DNA from: Endozoicomonas acroporae | GTDB lineage: Bacteria > Pseudomonadota > Gammaproteobacteria > Pseudomonadales > Endozoicomonadaceae | Direction of reading: 5' to 3' | Length of the DNA: 64,000 nt | Assembly (NCBI RefSeq): GCF_002864045.1 | Contig: NZ_PJPV01000137.1 | Span: 1 to 64,000, forward strand | Shown: in pieces, positions 43,757 through 52,890 of the stretch | Layout of the letters: each line of letters opens with the position of its first letter | Position numbering within the stretch: position 1 is the first letter of the stretch | The notes under the pieces: model-generated | What the model saw: only the letters and a program-made list of their open reading frames with translations | What the model was told of the DNA's origin: nothing | Database searches by the model: none | Made by a program: the position numbers and the translations under genes

Positions 43757-44938
43757 TTAGCCAATAAAAGGACTGAGCAGCAGGTAAAGATAATGGGCAG
43801 CGATACCGGCACAGATACCACCAACCGTATGAGCCAGAATGGCTTTTGAGGTGAGCTGGCGAAAGCCAAGAGAATCGAGCATGGCCGTATGGGTACTCAG
43901 GTAACCACTCCAGCACATCCCCATAGCCGTAAACACAGCAATATCACTGCCGCCAATAATGCCCTGGCTGATAAAGTTTGGTACCAGCGACATGGCGGCA
44001 CCAACCGCGCCCAGCGAGGTAATGGGGAAGGCAACCAGTTCGGCATGATCAAAACCAAACAGCAGCTCAAACAGCCAGGTAACGTGGCTGGCAAGTTTGG
44101 GCAGCAGGGCCACTCCCTCAAACGCTCCACCGGTGTAGCCGGTTACTGGTGCGCCAAAGGTCAGCACCATAACAAACGTACTGATGATTAATACTCCGGG
44201 AATAATCGCTACACCCATTTTGACGCCACCTTTACCGCCATCCAGCAGAGCGTTGAGGAATCTCAACCAGACCGGATCTGTGGAGCTGTGGTCATCCAGA
44301 AGTTCACTGTGAGTATCTTTAATGCTTAGCTCATGCAGTCGGGAATCATTCCGGATAAGGCGCTGCATCAGCCGTGTGGATATGATGGCTCCAACAAGGG
44401 CACCGCCCAGGCCAATCATGGCCGGCAGAAAATAGGTAGCGCCAGTCTCATTATTCTGCAGGGTTGCCATAAAGGTGATGACAATAAGTCCCATACCAAA
44501 AGAGGTACCGAAATTGGTCAGTGAGATGATTTCGGGAACCTTAAAGGAGTGGTTGAATCGCCTGTCTTTTGCCAGGCCAATGATGGCCGGGTTATCTGAG
44601 AAAAAGGTCATCATGGCCGCCATGGCAGCACGGCCGGGGAGATTGAACACAGGTCTCATTAATGGCACCAGCAGCCGTTCAATCAGGGAAATGACATGGA
44701 ACTCCATCAGCAGACGGCCTGCGGCACCGGTCAATACGGTGATCCCCATCAGGAACAGCACGGTATTTAACAACAGCTGGTGCGCGGTGTTGAAGAGGGT
44801 GTTGAACATGTGGGTAACACCCATGGTCTGGCCAAGATAGCCAAACAAAAGCCCTGCCAGAAGAAGAAGGGCTAACGGTTCTACGATTTGACGTACACCC
44901 GTTGAGGTTTCCGATTTGGTCGAGACTGCATCACTCAT
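43757..44938 (-). CDS. Nucleoside-recognition (Gate) domain membrane protein
   Basis: 393 residues, about ten hydrophobic helices in two halves. The first half has TVLFLMGITVLTGAAGRLLM and MMTFFSDNPAIIGLAKDRRF; the second has FEGVALLPKLASHVTWLFEL and FDHAELVAFPITSLGAVGAA. These match the Gate/nucleoside-recognition family (PF07670-like), which includes uncharacterised transporters and spore-maturation proteins. Substrate unknown. A strong terminator follows; monocistronic. Confidence 0.7.
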   Translation of the reverse strand: MSDAVSTKSETSTGVRQIVEPLALLLLAGLLFGYLGQTMGVTHMFNTLFNTAHQLLLNTVLFLMGITVLTGAAGRLLMEFHVISLIERLLVPLMRPVFNLPGRAAMAAMMTFFSDNPAIIGLAKDRRFNHSFKVPEIISLTNFGTSFGMGLIVITFMATLQNNETGATYFLPAMIGLGGALVGAIISTRLMQRLIRNDSRLHELSIKDTHSELLDDHSSTDPVWLRFLNALLDGGKGGVKMGVAIIPGVLIISTFVMVLTFGAPVTGYTGGAFEGVALLPKLASHVTWLFELLFGFDHAELVAFPITSLGAVGAAMSLVPNFISQGIIGGSDIAVFTAMGMCWSGYLSTHTAMLDSLGFRQLTSKAILAHTVGGICAGIAAHYLYLLLSPFIG

Positions 44939-45067
44939 AGAAATACCAGAAAGAAAGGAACCTTCAGATTAGACAATATTTTTTGGTCCCGCAGTATCGG
45001 TATTAGTCAGAAAAGGAATAAGTGCAGGTGAGATAAATTATTGATTTGAACGATGGAACTAATCACA

Positions 45068-45100
45068 GTGACAGGCAGTCAAAACTCGTTTGCCTGTCAC
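45068..45100 (-). terminator. Hairpin downstream of prfC
   Basis: GTGACAGGCA / TGCCTGTCAC is a perfect 10-base stem with a 13-base loop, 25 bases past the prfC stop. It lacks a strong T-run on the minus strand. Confidence 0.5.
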
Positions 45101-45125
45101 TTTATACCGGGGTTATCGGTTGCGA

Positions 45126-46718
45126 TCAATGCTCCCGGGTCGTGCGGAAAGTCACATCCGGGTAGCGCTCTTCTGCCAGGGAAAGGTTGACCCGGGTGGG
45201 TGCCAGATAGGTCAGATGGCCACCGCCATCCATAGCCAGGTTATCAGCGCACTTGCGCTTGAACTCTTCCAGCTTTTTCTGGTCACTGCAGTCAATCCAG
45301 CGCGCGGTGTTGACGTTAACCGGCTCATAGATCGCTTCAACTTTGTATTCATCTTTCAGTCGACGCATGACCACATCAAACTGCAGTACACCCACTGCCC
45401 CCAGGATCAGGTCATTATTGTTCACTGGCATGAATAGCTGGGTAGCACCTTCTTCTGAGAGCTGTTGCAGCCCTTTTTGCAATTGCTTGAGCTTTAATGG
45501 GTCTTTCAGGCGGACACGGCGGAACAGCTCGGGCGCAAAGTGAGGGATGCCCATAAACTTCAGCATTTCACCCTGGGTAAAGGTGTCACCAATCTGGATA
45601 GTCCCGTGGTTGTGCAGACCGATGATATCACCGGAGGTCGCTTCATCCACATGGGAACGGTCACCCGCCAGGAACGTCACGGCATCGGCAATTTTTACAT
45701 CCTTGCCGATACGAACATGTTTCATTTTCATATTCCGGGTGTATTTGCCGGAACAGATTCTCAGAAAGGCAATGCGGTCACGGTGTTTGGGGTCCATATT
45801 GGCCTGGATTTTAAAGACGAACCCTGAGAAGTTCTCTTCATTGGCGACCACCGTGCGTTCATTGGTTTCCCGGGGCATGGGGGAGGGAGCCCACTTGACA
45901 AAATCATCCAGCATTTCCCGAACGCCGAAGTTGGCCAGTGCGGTACCAAAGAAGACCGGAGTCATCCGACCGGCAAGGTACTCTTCCAGGTCAAACTCAT
46001 GGCTGGCACCTTTCACCAGCTCAATTTCCTCCATCAACTCTTCATGGAGATCACCCAGCAGGGTTCTGGCTTCTGCTGATTCCAGACCTTTGATTCGGAT
46101 ATCTTCCGGAACCACACTGGCCTGACCGGGTTTGAACACATGAATGGTATCGGTATAGAGGTTATAAACCCCTTTGAACTGTTTACCCATGCCGATAGGC
46201 CAGGTGATAGGTGCACACTGGATTTTCAGAATATCTTCAATTTCATCCAGTACTTCAATCTGGTCACGGACTTCACGGTCCATTTTATTGACGAAGGTAA
46301 ATATCGGTGTGTCCCGCAGGCGGCAGACTTCCATCAGTTTGATGGTGCGATCTTCGACACCTTTGGCGCCATCGATCACCATAAGGCAGCTGTCAACAGC
46401 GGTCAGTGTCCGGTAGGTGTCCTCAGAGAAGTCTTCGTGTCCGGGCGTATCCAGAAGGTTTACGGTACGACCGTCATAGGGAAACTGCATCACCGAGGTG
46501 GTGATGGAGATACCACGCTCCTGTTCCATCTTCATCCAGTCAGAGGTGGCCATTCGCCCGCTCTTGCGGCCTTTTACCGTACCGGCAAGCTGAATGGCAC
46601 CACCGAGCAGCAGAAGTTTTTCGGTAATCGTGGTTTTACCGGCATCGGGGTGGGAGATGATGGCAAAAGTGCGTCTGGCTTCAACTTCCTGGAGAAGTGG
46701 TGACGTTGTTGGAGGCAT
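45126..46718 (-). CDS. prfC: Peptide chain release factor 3
   Basis: 530 residues from the ATG at 46718 (E. coli 529); the longer reading to 46769 adds 17 unconserved residues. GTPase motifs: G1 SHPDAGKTT, G2 region GISITTSVMQF, G3 LDTPGHEDF, G4 FVNKMDRE. Domain II and the RF3-specific C-terminal domain (GAVGVLQFDVVMRRLKDEY, then HLTYLAPTRVNL) follow. It recycles RF1/RF2 from the ribosome after peptide release. A single gene on its strand. Confidence 0.96.
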   Translation of the reverse strand: MPPTTSPLLQEVEARRTFAIISHPDAGKTTITEKLLLLGGAIQLAGTVKGRKSGRMATSDWMKMEQERGISITTSVMQFPYDGRTVNLLDTPGHEDFSEDTYRTLTAVDSCLMVIDGAKGVEDRTIKLMEVCRLRDTPIFTFVNKMDREVRDQIEVLDEIEDILKIQCAPITWPIGMGKQFKGVYNLYTDTIHVFKPGQASVVPEDIRIKGLESAEARTLLGDLHEELMEEIELVKGASHEFDLEEYLAGRMTPVFFGTALANFGVREMLDDFVKWAPSPMPRETNERTVVANEENFSGFVFKIQANMDPKHRDRIAFLRICSGKYTRNMKMKHVRIGKDVKIADAVTFLAGDRSHVDEATSGDIIGLHNHGTIQIGDTFTQGEMLKFMGIPHFAPELFRRVRLKDPLKLKQLQKGLQQLSEEGATQLFMPVNNNDLILGAVGVLQFDVVMRRLKDEYKVEAIYEPVNVNTARWIDCSDQKKLEEFKRKCADNLAMDGGGHLTYLAPTRVNLSLAEERYPDVTFRTTREH

Positions 46719-46933
46719 GAGCGGGTTCCAAATTGTGTACGTATCTCTGTACACAGGTGCCTGCCGCAAAGAAGGGATGTGTACAAAATAAGAAAATAAT
46801 CAAAATTTGGGTGAATTATCCAAATCGGGGGGATGACTGCAAGTAGGCTGGCGGTCAGTCCGGTGATTCTGTGGTTTAAAAAACGAAGACCGGACTCGAT
46901 TTTCAACTCGCTGAATTGGCACAGAGATGGTAA

Positions 46934-47857
46934 TTAATCGTGAGGTGTCACGGGGCCAAAGGGCTTGAAATCAATCATTATCCGGGCTGGCTGATGATAC
47001 CAGTTGGAAAAATTGAACCATGCCGGATAATCCGTTCTGGTGGCCAGTTGATACTTCTGCTGGTTTTGAGTCCTGTGGACCACCCGTGGCAAAATGGTTC
47101 CGGCTTTCATGCCGTTGGTGACTTTACGTTGCACATTCACCGTTACCTGTTCAGTAGCTTCGCCTGAAACGTCATCAAAGTGGGTGAAGGTTACGTCAAC
47201 GTCTACAGGGTAATCGACAATACCCCACCAGTTCTCCTGGTCAACGAGAAGAAAGCGGCCTTGCATCATTTGCTGCCGGTCGAACATTTCCTGTTCTCTG
47301 GCGTTGATCATGGCGTCTTCGTTGAAGGCTAAATCTGAGTACCGTATTGCTCCACCATGTGCAACTTTATAACCTGTAATTTTCCAGGGTGAGTTTTCCG
47401 GGAGTTCAATCGATGTCAGGCTGGCAGCGCCCAGATAGGGCGAGGTTGCATGGACCACTGAGTAGATGGCTGCTGCGGCAACAGCAACGACTGTCAGTAC
47501 CACCGCGACCCCAATCAGCCCGTCTGACACCCGATCACTGAAGGAAGAATCGTTGTCAATGGTATAGCCTCCCCAGAAAAACGGGCCATCCCACCAACCC
47601 AGGTGTGAATGATGATGGGTGTGTTCAATATGTATATAGTCGGGGTTCCCTGAACGGGAAGGGTAGTAATAACGATTGAGCTTAAGCTGAAACAACGCCA
47701 TGTGCCGGTAGTCAATTGGCAGAGAGTAGTTGCTATAGGTTTGCCCGGGAAATCCGGTATGGCTACTGGCATAATCAAGCTGCGGATAAGTGATAAAAAT
47801 GGTCAGAACCAGAAGTAAGGCAATGTTGGGTAGCCTGTTGACAACTTGCGCGGGCAT
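46934..47857 (-). CDS. Hypothetical exported membrane protein
   Basis: 307 residues from the ATG at 47857, with GGAG seven bases upstream and a signal-peptide-like start (NIALLLVLTIFITYPQLDYA); a longer ORF to 47944 would bury it. A His-rich stretch (IHIEHTHHHSHLGWWDG) precedes a strong membrane helix (IGVAVVLTVVAVAAAAIYSV). The C-terminal part is beta-rich (VDVDVTFTHFDDVSGEATEQ, then TRTDYPAWFNFSNWY). The His cluster could bind metal. No family recognised. Confidence 0.55.
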   Translation of the reverse strand: MPAQVVNRLPNIALLLVLTIFITYPQLDYASSHTGFPGQTYSNYSLPIDYRHMALFQLKLNRYYYPSRSGNPDYIHIEHTHHHSHLGWWDGPFFWGGYTIDNDSSFSDRVSDGLIGVAVVLTVVAVAAAAIYSVVHATSPYLGAASLTSIELPENSPWKITGYKVAHGGAIRYSDLAFNEDAMINAREQEMFDRQQMMQGRFLLVDQENWWGIVDYPVDVDVTFTHFDDVSGEATEQVTVNVQRKVTNGMKAGTILPRVVHRTQNQQKYQLATRTDYPAWFNFSNWYHQPARIMIDFKPFGPVTPHD

Positions 47858-48099
47858 TCTTGCACTCCGGGTGGAAGTTTCTCCGCTGATCAATTCGGAA
47901 TGAAATCTTCCAACGTGTTTGGTAAATACTGTGATTAACTCCATTAGATCCGGGTTGTATGGAAAAGTTCCCTCTATTGCCTTCCCAGCTTAGCGTTATT
48001 AACCGGGTTATGAGCTTGATTTGTTGTATTGCTCGGTGATTTTACGTATACAGGCCGGGTTAATAATTAAGGATCAAAAAAATACTTTTTTAAATTACC

Positions 48100-49257
48100 T
48101 TAATTTATTAACCATTTTATCAGGAAAAAATCGGCCGTATGGGCTGACAGCATTTCACTGGCGATGAAACCCAGGACAAGAGCACCGGAGATAATTAACA
48201 GAGGCTCAAGCAGGGCCATAACACTGATGCAGGTCTGGCTCATTCCCAGCGTCTGATAAAGCTGTATTTCCTGCCTTCGTTCCTGAAGGTTGCGGGTCAA
48301 TGCATAAAAAAGGGTCAGCAGGCACAACCCGAGCGTGACAAACGAGATGAATATCAGACTGACCGCTGCCCTGTTCAGATAGCTATAAAGCAGCTCCAGT
48401 TCTCTGGCTGGCATCGCGGCGGTTATTGCCAGGCCTTGTTCCGTGGCCGATCGAGTCAGGCTTTTTTCCAGCGCCAGAAGGGCCATACGGTCCTGCAGTT
48501 TGATATCGATAAAAGAGATATCATCAGGGCTTGACCAGCTCGGCGTATTGCCTTTTACGTAGGATTTTCTTGCGGTTATCAAGCCTTCAATCGGGATATA
48601 AATACTGTCATCCTGATGGGCATTCTGCCGTGGCAAAACACCGGCGATGGTAAATAGCTCGTTGTATTCTTGTTCTGGCCCTGGTTCGCTGCCATCGGCA
48701 ATGGTGATCTGATCGTTGATTTGGTAACCAAGAGTATTGGCGATGTTTATCCCGATATAAGCGACCATCGGGTGAGTTGCTGGCGGTAATGTTTCTGGGC
48801 TGATCGGCCGTTGCTGTTTTCTCTGCGGGTGTTTTGCAGGGTTGGCTGAATGTTGAGTCAATCGTGCTATCCCTTCGGCGCTGGTACCAATAACAGTGAT
48901 TCCCCGATGGGTTTCGCCATAGGCATAAGGAATAGCGTATTCAATCTCCGGGTGGCTTGTCAGCTTATTCAGCAGGCTCAGGCGCATTTGTGGTGGTGGT
49001 GAGCCCACATGGAATAGCGAGAACAGAACCAGGGGCATGGCCGGTGTTTCTTTACTGATGATCAGGTCGCTTTCCAGTGAATAGCGATCAATACTTTCAA
49101 TCATTTGTTGCTTGATACCTTGAAACAGAAACACAAGGTAAAAGCCAAAGGCCAGAACCAGCAGCATGGTCAGCGTGTTTTTTTTCCGATAGTTCATGCT
49201 CTTCATGGCATGCTGAAAGGTCAGTAATGCAGTACTGAGCCAGTGGATGTTTACCAT
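48100..49257 (-). CDS. ABC transporter permease, FtsX/MacB (Zrg-like) type
   Basis: 385 residues in FtsX/MacB topology. An N-terminal helix follows MNYRKKNTLTMLLVLAFGFY, then a large periplasmic domain (about 60-280), then three helices in the last hundred residues (LYSYLNRAAVSLIFISFVTL, YQTLGMSQTCISVMALLEPL, LIISGALVLGFIASEM). It starts inside the ATPase gene (7-base overlap), so the two are translationally coupled. Such permeases move lipoproteins, peptides or, in Vibrio Zrg, contribute to zinc acquisition. The context favours the last, tentatively. Confidence 0.8.
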   Translation of the reverse strand: MVNIHWLSTALLTFQHAMKSMNYRKKNTLTMLLVLAFGFYLVFLFQGIKQQMIESIDRYSLESDLIISKETPAMPLVLFSLFHVGSPPPQMRLSLLNKLTSHPEIEYAIPYAYGETHRGITVIGTSAEGIARLTQHSANPAKHPQRKQQRPISPETLPPATHPMVAYIGINIANTLGYQINDQITIADGSEPGPEQEYNELFTIAGVLPRQNAHQDDSIYIPIEGLITARKSYVKGNTPSWSSPDDISFIDIKLQDRMALLALEKSLTRSATEQGLAITAAMPARELELLYSYLNRAAVSLIFISFVTLGLCLLTLFYALTRNLQERRQEIQLYQTLGMSQTCISVMALLEPLLIISGALVLGFIASEMLSAHTADFFLIKWLIN

Positions 49258-49952
49258 AGCCTGGCCACCTGTTGTGAATGGTTGATGTCTGACATATCAA
49301 TACAGCGGTCAAATCCCGGGTAAGGGGTATGGTCAACACAGATCAATGTCTGTGCATGTTCTCTGGTGCTTTTCAGCAGCATGTCATACAGGGTTGTTCG
49401 CGCCTGCGGGTCCAGTGCTGATGCGGCTTCATCGGCCAGAATCAGCGGGGGGGAGCCGATCAGTGCCCGGGCAATAGCCACCCGTTGTTGCTGACCAATG
49501 CTCAGCATGCCGGTGCTTTGGCGCAGGAGCTCGGGGTTCTCCATGTTGAGTGCGGCCATCAGCTGGTAGGCCTCATAATTCGCCGTGGTTTTCCGGTCTG
49601 CCAGGCGCTGCTGGCGCCACCTGGATAAACGACAGGGTAGTAAAATATTTTCCAGTGGATTCAGATAGGGAACCAATGTTGGCTGTTGGAAAATGTAGCC
49701 CACCTGTCCGGCTCGAAATGTCTCCCGCCCGGATCTGGACAGGCTGTCAATCTGCTGGCCAAGTATGTCAATTCTGCCACTGTCCGGTAGGAGTAACCCG
49801 GTCAGCAGTTGCAGCAGCGTGGTCTTGCCAGAGCCGTTCAACCCGGTAATCTGCAGGCGTTCGCCGTTCTCTACCGTAAACAGTGGTATCGACAGACAGC
49901 TTTGCTTTCCTCTGCTTAATTCAAGCTTTTCAACGGTAACTGCCTGACTCAT
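49251..49952 (-). CDS. ABC transporter ATP-binding protein, LolD/MacB type
   Basis: 233 residues. Walker A is GLNGSGKTTL (37-46), the Q-loop region VGYIFQQPTLVPYLNPLENI, the signature LSIGQQQRVAIARAL and Walker B LILADEAASALDP, followed by the switch His in CVDHTP. It powers the permease encoded immediately downstream. It lies 30 bases after the DUF2796-like gene in the same operon. Confidence 0.9.
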   Translation of the reverse strand: MSQAVTVEKLELSRGKQSCLSIPLFTVENGERLQITGLNGSGKTTLLQLLTGLLLPDSGRIDILGQQIDSLSRSGRETFRAGQVGYIFQQPTLVPYLNPLENILLPCRLSRWRQQRLADRKTTANYEAYQLMAALNMENPELLRQSTGMLSIGQQQRVAIARALIGSPPLILADEAASALDPQARTTLYDMLLKSTREHAQTLICVDHTPYPGFDRCIDMSDINHSQQVARLW

Positions 49953-49982
49953 ACATGGTCCTCTTGCAAAACACAGCTTTTT

Positions 49983-50564
49983 TTAATCGTTAAAAAAGTC
50001 CGGAAGGAAATCACTCTTTACCGGTTGCAACTGCACCTCCTGCTGTTTCTGACTCAGCCGCTGTTTACTTTGCCAGTTGTCACTGACCAGCCAGACGCTG
50101 GTGTGCTTTAAGTCAGGTATTGCTTCAAAAGCCAGGAATGAGAGATGGGACAGGTTTTCCGGGTGCTGACATTTATATTCGAGATAGCCGTTGATTTCAC
50201 TGAGCTGTGCAGCCAGCAATTCCCCCTTGAGATCAGGGCTGTCTAACGGCTCAACAAGAAACTGCTTTTGCGTTTGCCGACACTGTGCATCGTCCGGGAG
50301 GTTAACCAGGAGGTTGAATTCTTGCAGAGACCGGGCCAGAGCATCGGGCGTTAGTGTTGTGATCGTGTTCGCCGCCTCCGGGGAGATGGAGAGGAACAGG
50401 TTAAGGGTATCCTGTTGCAGGTTAACGTCCAGCAGCATGGATGCCGGTTCATAAGCCCGATGGATATTTTGCCCAATGGAGCGGTCTTTCCCATAGCTTG
50501 ACGTTATCGTGACGGTCAGGCCCAGTATAAGGCTGGCAGTCACTGCCTTGTGGTGAATGTTCAT
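49983..50564 (-). CDS. Exported DUF2796/ZrgA-like protein
   Basis: 193 residues with a signal peptide (MNIHHKAVTASLILGLTVTI). The mature part follows the DUF2796 order: ASMLLDVNLQQDTLNLFLSI with SPEAANTITT, a helical segment, a single-Cys DDAQCRQTQK block, EINGYLEYKCQHPENLSHLS, and the closing HTSVWLVSDNWQSKQRL. ZrgA of Vibrio cholerae has this plan but with a His-rich insert, which is missing here. With the following ATPase and FtsX-type permease it mirrors the Zur-regulated zrg/PA4063-type clusters, from memory of those systems. Its ATG overlaps the preceding stop by four bases. Confidence 0.55.
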   Translation of the reverse strand: MNIHHKAVTASLILGLTVTITSSYGKDRSIGQNIHRAYEPASMLLDVNLQQDTLNLFLSISPEAANTITTLTPDALARSLQEFNLLVNLPDDAQCRQTQKQFLVEPLDSPDLKGELLAAQLSEINGYLEYKCQHPENLSHLSFLAFEAIPDLKHTSVWLVSDNWQSKQRLSQKQQEVQLQPVKSDFLPDFFND

Positions 50565-51112
50565 GGGCAGCGCTCCTGAAGGTATCGCTTTCCAGCATCA
50601 ATCAGTCCGGTATCTTTGAGAAAGTTGCGACCAATCAATAACTGTTGAGGAAAATTGCTGCGACTGATTAAGGACATTTCTACAATGCGGGTAATCCGGC
50701 CAACTTTTACGGTGTTTCGGACAACCGCTCGTTCACTGGGCGCACCTTTATGGGTGATTATTCTGGCTACCCGGCTGACCGGTTGATGCATGGGGGTTTT
50801 CTGGCGGCTTTCCCGGTGAATGAAATCGTAGTAAACCCAGCGATAGCCATTTCTCTTAATATGCATGCGGATATTACGGGCATCCAGGGCCGTGGTTGTC
50901 GCACCACTGTCAACCAGTGATGCAACCTTATGTTGATTTATATTGACCAACGTGGCGTTTTCCAGATAGCCAAACAGCGGTCGCCCGTTAGCGGTGCAGG
51001 GTTGGCTGGCTACCGGGGTGGACAGCGACAAACCTGAAAAGAAGACCACGGTAATGAACCATAACAGCCGTCCTGATGGCTGCGTGGATGGGGATTTGAT
51101 GGTCCTGTTCAT
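50561..51112 (-). CDS. Retropepsin-like aspartic protease (RimK/'ATP-dependent zinc protease' family), exported
   Basis: 183 residues. An N-terminal hydrophobic segment (LLWFITVVFFSGLSLSTPVA) acts as signal or anchor. The catalytic motif VASLVDSGATTTALDARNI (Asp68 region) and the partner strand LLIGRNFLKDTGLID define the retropepsin-like family often annotated as ATP-dependent zinc protease. It is first in a four-gene minus-strand operon with the ZrgA-like protein, ATPase and permease, an uncommon pairing to my knowledge. Likely periplasmic. Confidence 0.78.
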   Translation of the reverse strand: MNRTIKSPSTQPSGRLLWFITVVFFSGLSLSTPVASQPCTANGRPLFGYLENATLVNINQHKVASLVDSGATTTALDARNIRMHIKRNGYRWVYYDFIHRESRQKTPMHQPVSRVARIITHKGAPSERAVVRNTVKVGRITRIVEMSLISRSNFPQQLLIGRNFLKDTGLIDAGKRYLQERCP

Positions 51113-51242
51113 AGCTCTGATAACCGCTTTACTCTGTTCAGCATTTATCTGAAAGCTATCGGCTATTCAGGTGACGGTTTGATAGGTGGCTTTCTCCACA
51201 AATGTTCATGACGATGATTTGTCACCCTCTGTCATGAAAGCT

Positions 51243-51315
51243 TTAGCCACAGAGTCACGGAGACACAGAGGAAAAGCGTTTTTCTGTTCTCCGTGTCTCT
51301 GTGCCTCCGTGGCAA
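51243..51315. repeat. Dispersed CACAGAG-type palindromic repeat, copy 2
   Basis: The left arm TTAGCCACAGAGTCACGGAG and the right arm CTCCGTGTCTCTGTGCCTCC then GTGGCAA form a long stem. It is related to 19928-19995. The surrounding 343-base region (51113-51455) between divergent genes otherwise shows no gene and should hold promoters. Confidence 0.6.
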
Positions 51316-51455
51316 TTTTCTTTCACGGCAAAGGCTTTGTGATTGATGTATTGCCTTGTCGTTTAACTTACAGGCATTTTTTATCCGACACAGTTTGTCT
51401 ATTTAAGGGAATTCGTAGTTAAATACAGACTTTTAATTTCCGTTGCGACCGAGAA

Positions 51456-52823
51456 ATGACCAAGCTTCCCTGCTTCAAGGCATACGATATCCGTGGCCGC
51501 CTGCCGGATGAACTTAATGAAGATATTGCTTACCGCATAGGGCGGGCCTATGGCGAGTACCTTAAACCGAAGGATGTCGTTGTTGGTGGCGATAGCCGCC
51601 TGACCAGTGAAGCCCTGAAACACTCATTGTCTGAAGGCCTGCGTGATGCCGGGGTCAATGTGCTGGATATTGGCCTGTCCGGTACCGAAGAGATCTATTT
51701 TGCCACATTCCACCTGGGGGTTGATGGCGGTGTTCAGGTGACGGCCAGTCACAACCCCATTGACTACAACGGTATGAAACTGGTGCAGGCCGGTGCGCAA
51801 CCCATCAGTGGCGATAACGGCTTGCGGGAGATTCAGCAACTGGCAGAGGAGAACCGGTTTGGGGAGCCTGCGGCACAACGGGGCGGCTACAAGAAGATCT
51901 CTGTTCTGGATGATTATATCAGCCACGTTCTGGGGTATATCCAGGCTGACAGTCTCAAGCCGATGAAGCTGGTGGTCAATGCCGGTAATGGTGCTGCAGG
52001 GCATGTGGTGGATGCTATCGAGGGGCGATTCCGGGCGGCCGGTGTGCCGGTAGAGTTTATCAAAGTCCTGCACGAGCCGGATGGCTACTTCCCCCAGGGT
52101 ATTCCTAACCCTTTACTGCCAGAGTGTCGTCAGACGACGGTAGACGCCGTTCTGGAACATCAGGCCGATATGGGCATCGCCTGGGATGGTGACTTCGATC
52201 GCTGCTTCCTGTTTGATGAGCAGGGGCAGTTTATCGAGGGGTATTATATTGTCGGGTTATTGGGGGAGGCTTTCCTGGCTCACAACCCCGCAGCAAAAAT
52301 CATCCATGACCCCAGGCTGACCTGGAACACCATCGATCAGGTAAAAGCGGTGGGTGGTGAACCGGTGCTGTGCAAAACCGGTCACGCCTTTATCAAGCAG
52401 CGGATGCGCCGGGAAGATGCGGTTTATGGCGGCGAGATGAGTGCCCATCATTATTTCCGCGACTTTGCCTATTGTGACTCCGGCATGATTCCCTGGCTGC
52501 TGGTCGCTGAGTTGATTTCCAGAAAGGGGCAGCCCTTGTCAGCGATGGTCAGTGAACGGATCGCCATGTTCCCGTCGTCTGGCGAAATTAACAGCCAATT
52601 AACCGATCCTCAGGCCGCTATAGAGAGTGTGCTGGCACACTATCAGCAAGATGCGCTGGAAATTGATAACACCGATGGCATCTCCCTGGATATGGGGCAA
52701 TGGCGCTTTAACCTGCGACTGTCCAATACCGAGCCAGTGATTCGTCTGAATGTAGAAAGTCGTGGTGATGAGGTGTTGATGCAGGAAAAAACTGCAGAGC
52801 TACTGAAGCTGATTCGTAACTGA
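51456..52823 (+). CDS. manB: Phosphomannomutase (ManB/CpsG)
   Basis: 455 residues, very close in pattern to E. coli CpsG (456). Phospho-serine loop TASHNP with Ser98; metal loop DGDFDR (244-249); sugar-binding GGEMSAHHYFRDF; phosphate-binding RLSNTEPVIRLN at the C-terminus. It interconverts mannose-6-phosphate and mannose-1-phosphate for GDP-mannose and surface polysaccharide. Followed by galU at 67 bases on the same strand, forming a nucleotide-sugar pair. Confidence 0.92.
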   Translation: MTKLPCFKAYDIRGRLPDELNEDIAYRIGRAYGEYLKPKDVVVGGDSRLTSEALKHSLSEGLRDAGVNVLDIGLSGTEEIYFATFHLGVDGGVQVTASHNPIDYNGMKLVQAGAQPISGDNGLREIQQLAEENRFGEPAAQRGGYKKISVLDDYISHVLGYIQADSLKPMKLVVNAGNGAAGHVVDAIEGRFRAAGVPVEFIKVLHEPDGYFPQGIPNPLLPECRQTTVDAVLEHQADMGIAWDGDFDRCFLFDEQGQFIEGYYIVGLLGEAFLAHNPAAKIIHDPRLTWNTIDQVKAVGGEPVLCKTGHAFIKQRMRREDAVYGGEMSAHHYFRDFAYCDSGMIPWLLVAELISRKGQPLSAMVSERIAMFPSSGEINSQLTDPQAAIESVLAHYQQDALEIDNTDGISLDMGQWRFNLRLSNTEPVIRLNVESRGDEVLMQEKTAELLKLIRN

Positions 52824-52890
52824 TATTTTCAAGAGATTGCTCATTAAGGAGCGGTCTCTTCATTTGAGTTGGATAAATAAAGAGCCTTAA

